Program-made: the position numbers and the translations under genes
In this document: positions 63,914 through 64,000 of the stretch, piece after piece
Layout of the letters: each line of letters begins with the position of its first letter
Position numbering within the stretch: position 1 is the first letter of the stretch
Notes under the pieces: model-generated
Database searches by the model: none
Told to the model about the DNA's origin: nothing
What the model saw: only the letters and a program-made list of their open reading frames with translations
Assembly (NCBI GenBank): GCA_029959905.1
Contig: JASCNZ010000006.1
Span: forward strand, 32,626-96,625
Length of the DNA stretch: 64,000 nt
Reading direction: 5' to 3'
DNA from: Microbacteriaceae bacterium PS02344
GTDB taxonomy: Bacteria; Actinomycetota; Actinomycetes; Actinomycetales; Microbacteriaceae

Positions 63914-64000
63914 TCCGGCTCGCGAGCCGCTCGACCGCCCCTCGTCAGGAGCGCGGTGGTCGGGCGGCTCGCACGCCCCGTCGCGGGCATCGCCTTCCAC

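Noticed and set aside
63914..64000. Start of rpoA
   Set aside because: rpoA is expected after rpsK, but no start codon with RpoA-like sequence is visible in the last 87 bases.

Overview
The window comes from a high-GC Gram-positive bacterium. The protein families (DUF6421, DUF4229, DUF6716-like), the menaquinone genes, the ribosomal protein sequences and the many start codons sitting 6-7 bases behind a TAnnnT box all point to Actinobacteria, family Microbacteriaceae, most likely Microbacterium. This assignment rests on recognition of sequences, not on a search.

Layout. Positions 1-665 hold the end of an MFS transporter, followed by about 560 non-coding bases packed with a GTGTCTC/GAGACAC motif and a 67-base duplication. 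Positions 1224-6453 carry an SDR enzyme, a DUF6421 protein with a divergent Lrp-type regulator and a clear palindrome between them, a DUF4287 protein, menA and two small or unknown genes. Positions 6572-12648 form a surface-glycan island: GT2 glycosyltransferase, a polysialyltransferase-like protein, a NeuA-phosphatase fusion, NeuB and a second unusual glycosyltransferase. This looks like a nonulosonic (sialic) acid pathway. Positions 12763-14646 are the relic of an integrated element: a tRNA-like sequence, a 26-base direct repeat at both ends, a broken tyrosine integrase and a two-gene module of unknown function.

Positions 14675-33443 are housekeeping and accessory genes: ArfB, a DUF4870-like membrane protein, a TetR/MFS efflux pair, an MprF-like protein, most of the menaquinone pathway (menD, menF, menG, polyprenyl diphosphate synthase), PPK2, a ferredoxin-NADP reductase, an alpha/beta hydrolase, a GntR regulator, YajQ and four small or membrane proteins without assigned function.

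From 33454 to the end lies the ribosomal protein region: str operon (rpsL, rpsG, fusA, tuf), then S10/spc operons (rpsJ to rplO), secY-adk-map, infA-rpmJ-rpsM-rpsK. Two insertions break this conserved order. A 9.1-kb gene for a 3048-residue DUF11-repeat wall-anchored protein plus a small antitoxin-like gene lie between tuf and rpsJ. A membrane-anchored DsbA-like protein and a small secreted four-cysteine protein lie between map and infA. rpsN is absent between rplE and rpsH, where a 14-bp perfect palindrome sits instead.

The most unusual items are the giant surface protein inside the ribosomal region, the sialic-acid-type cluster, the relic element with its unknown gene pair, and the intergenic GTGTCTC array.
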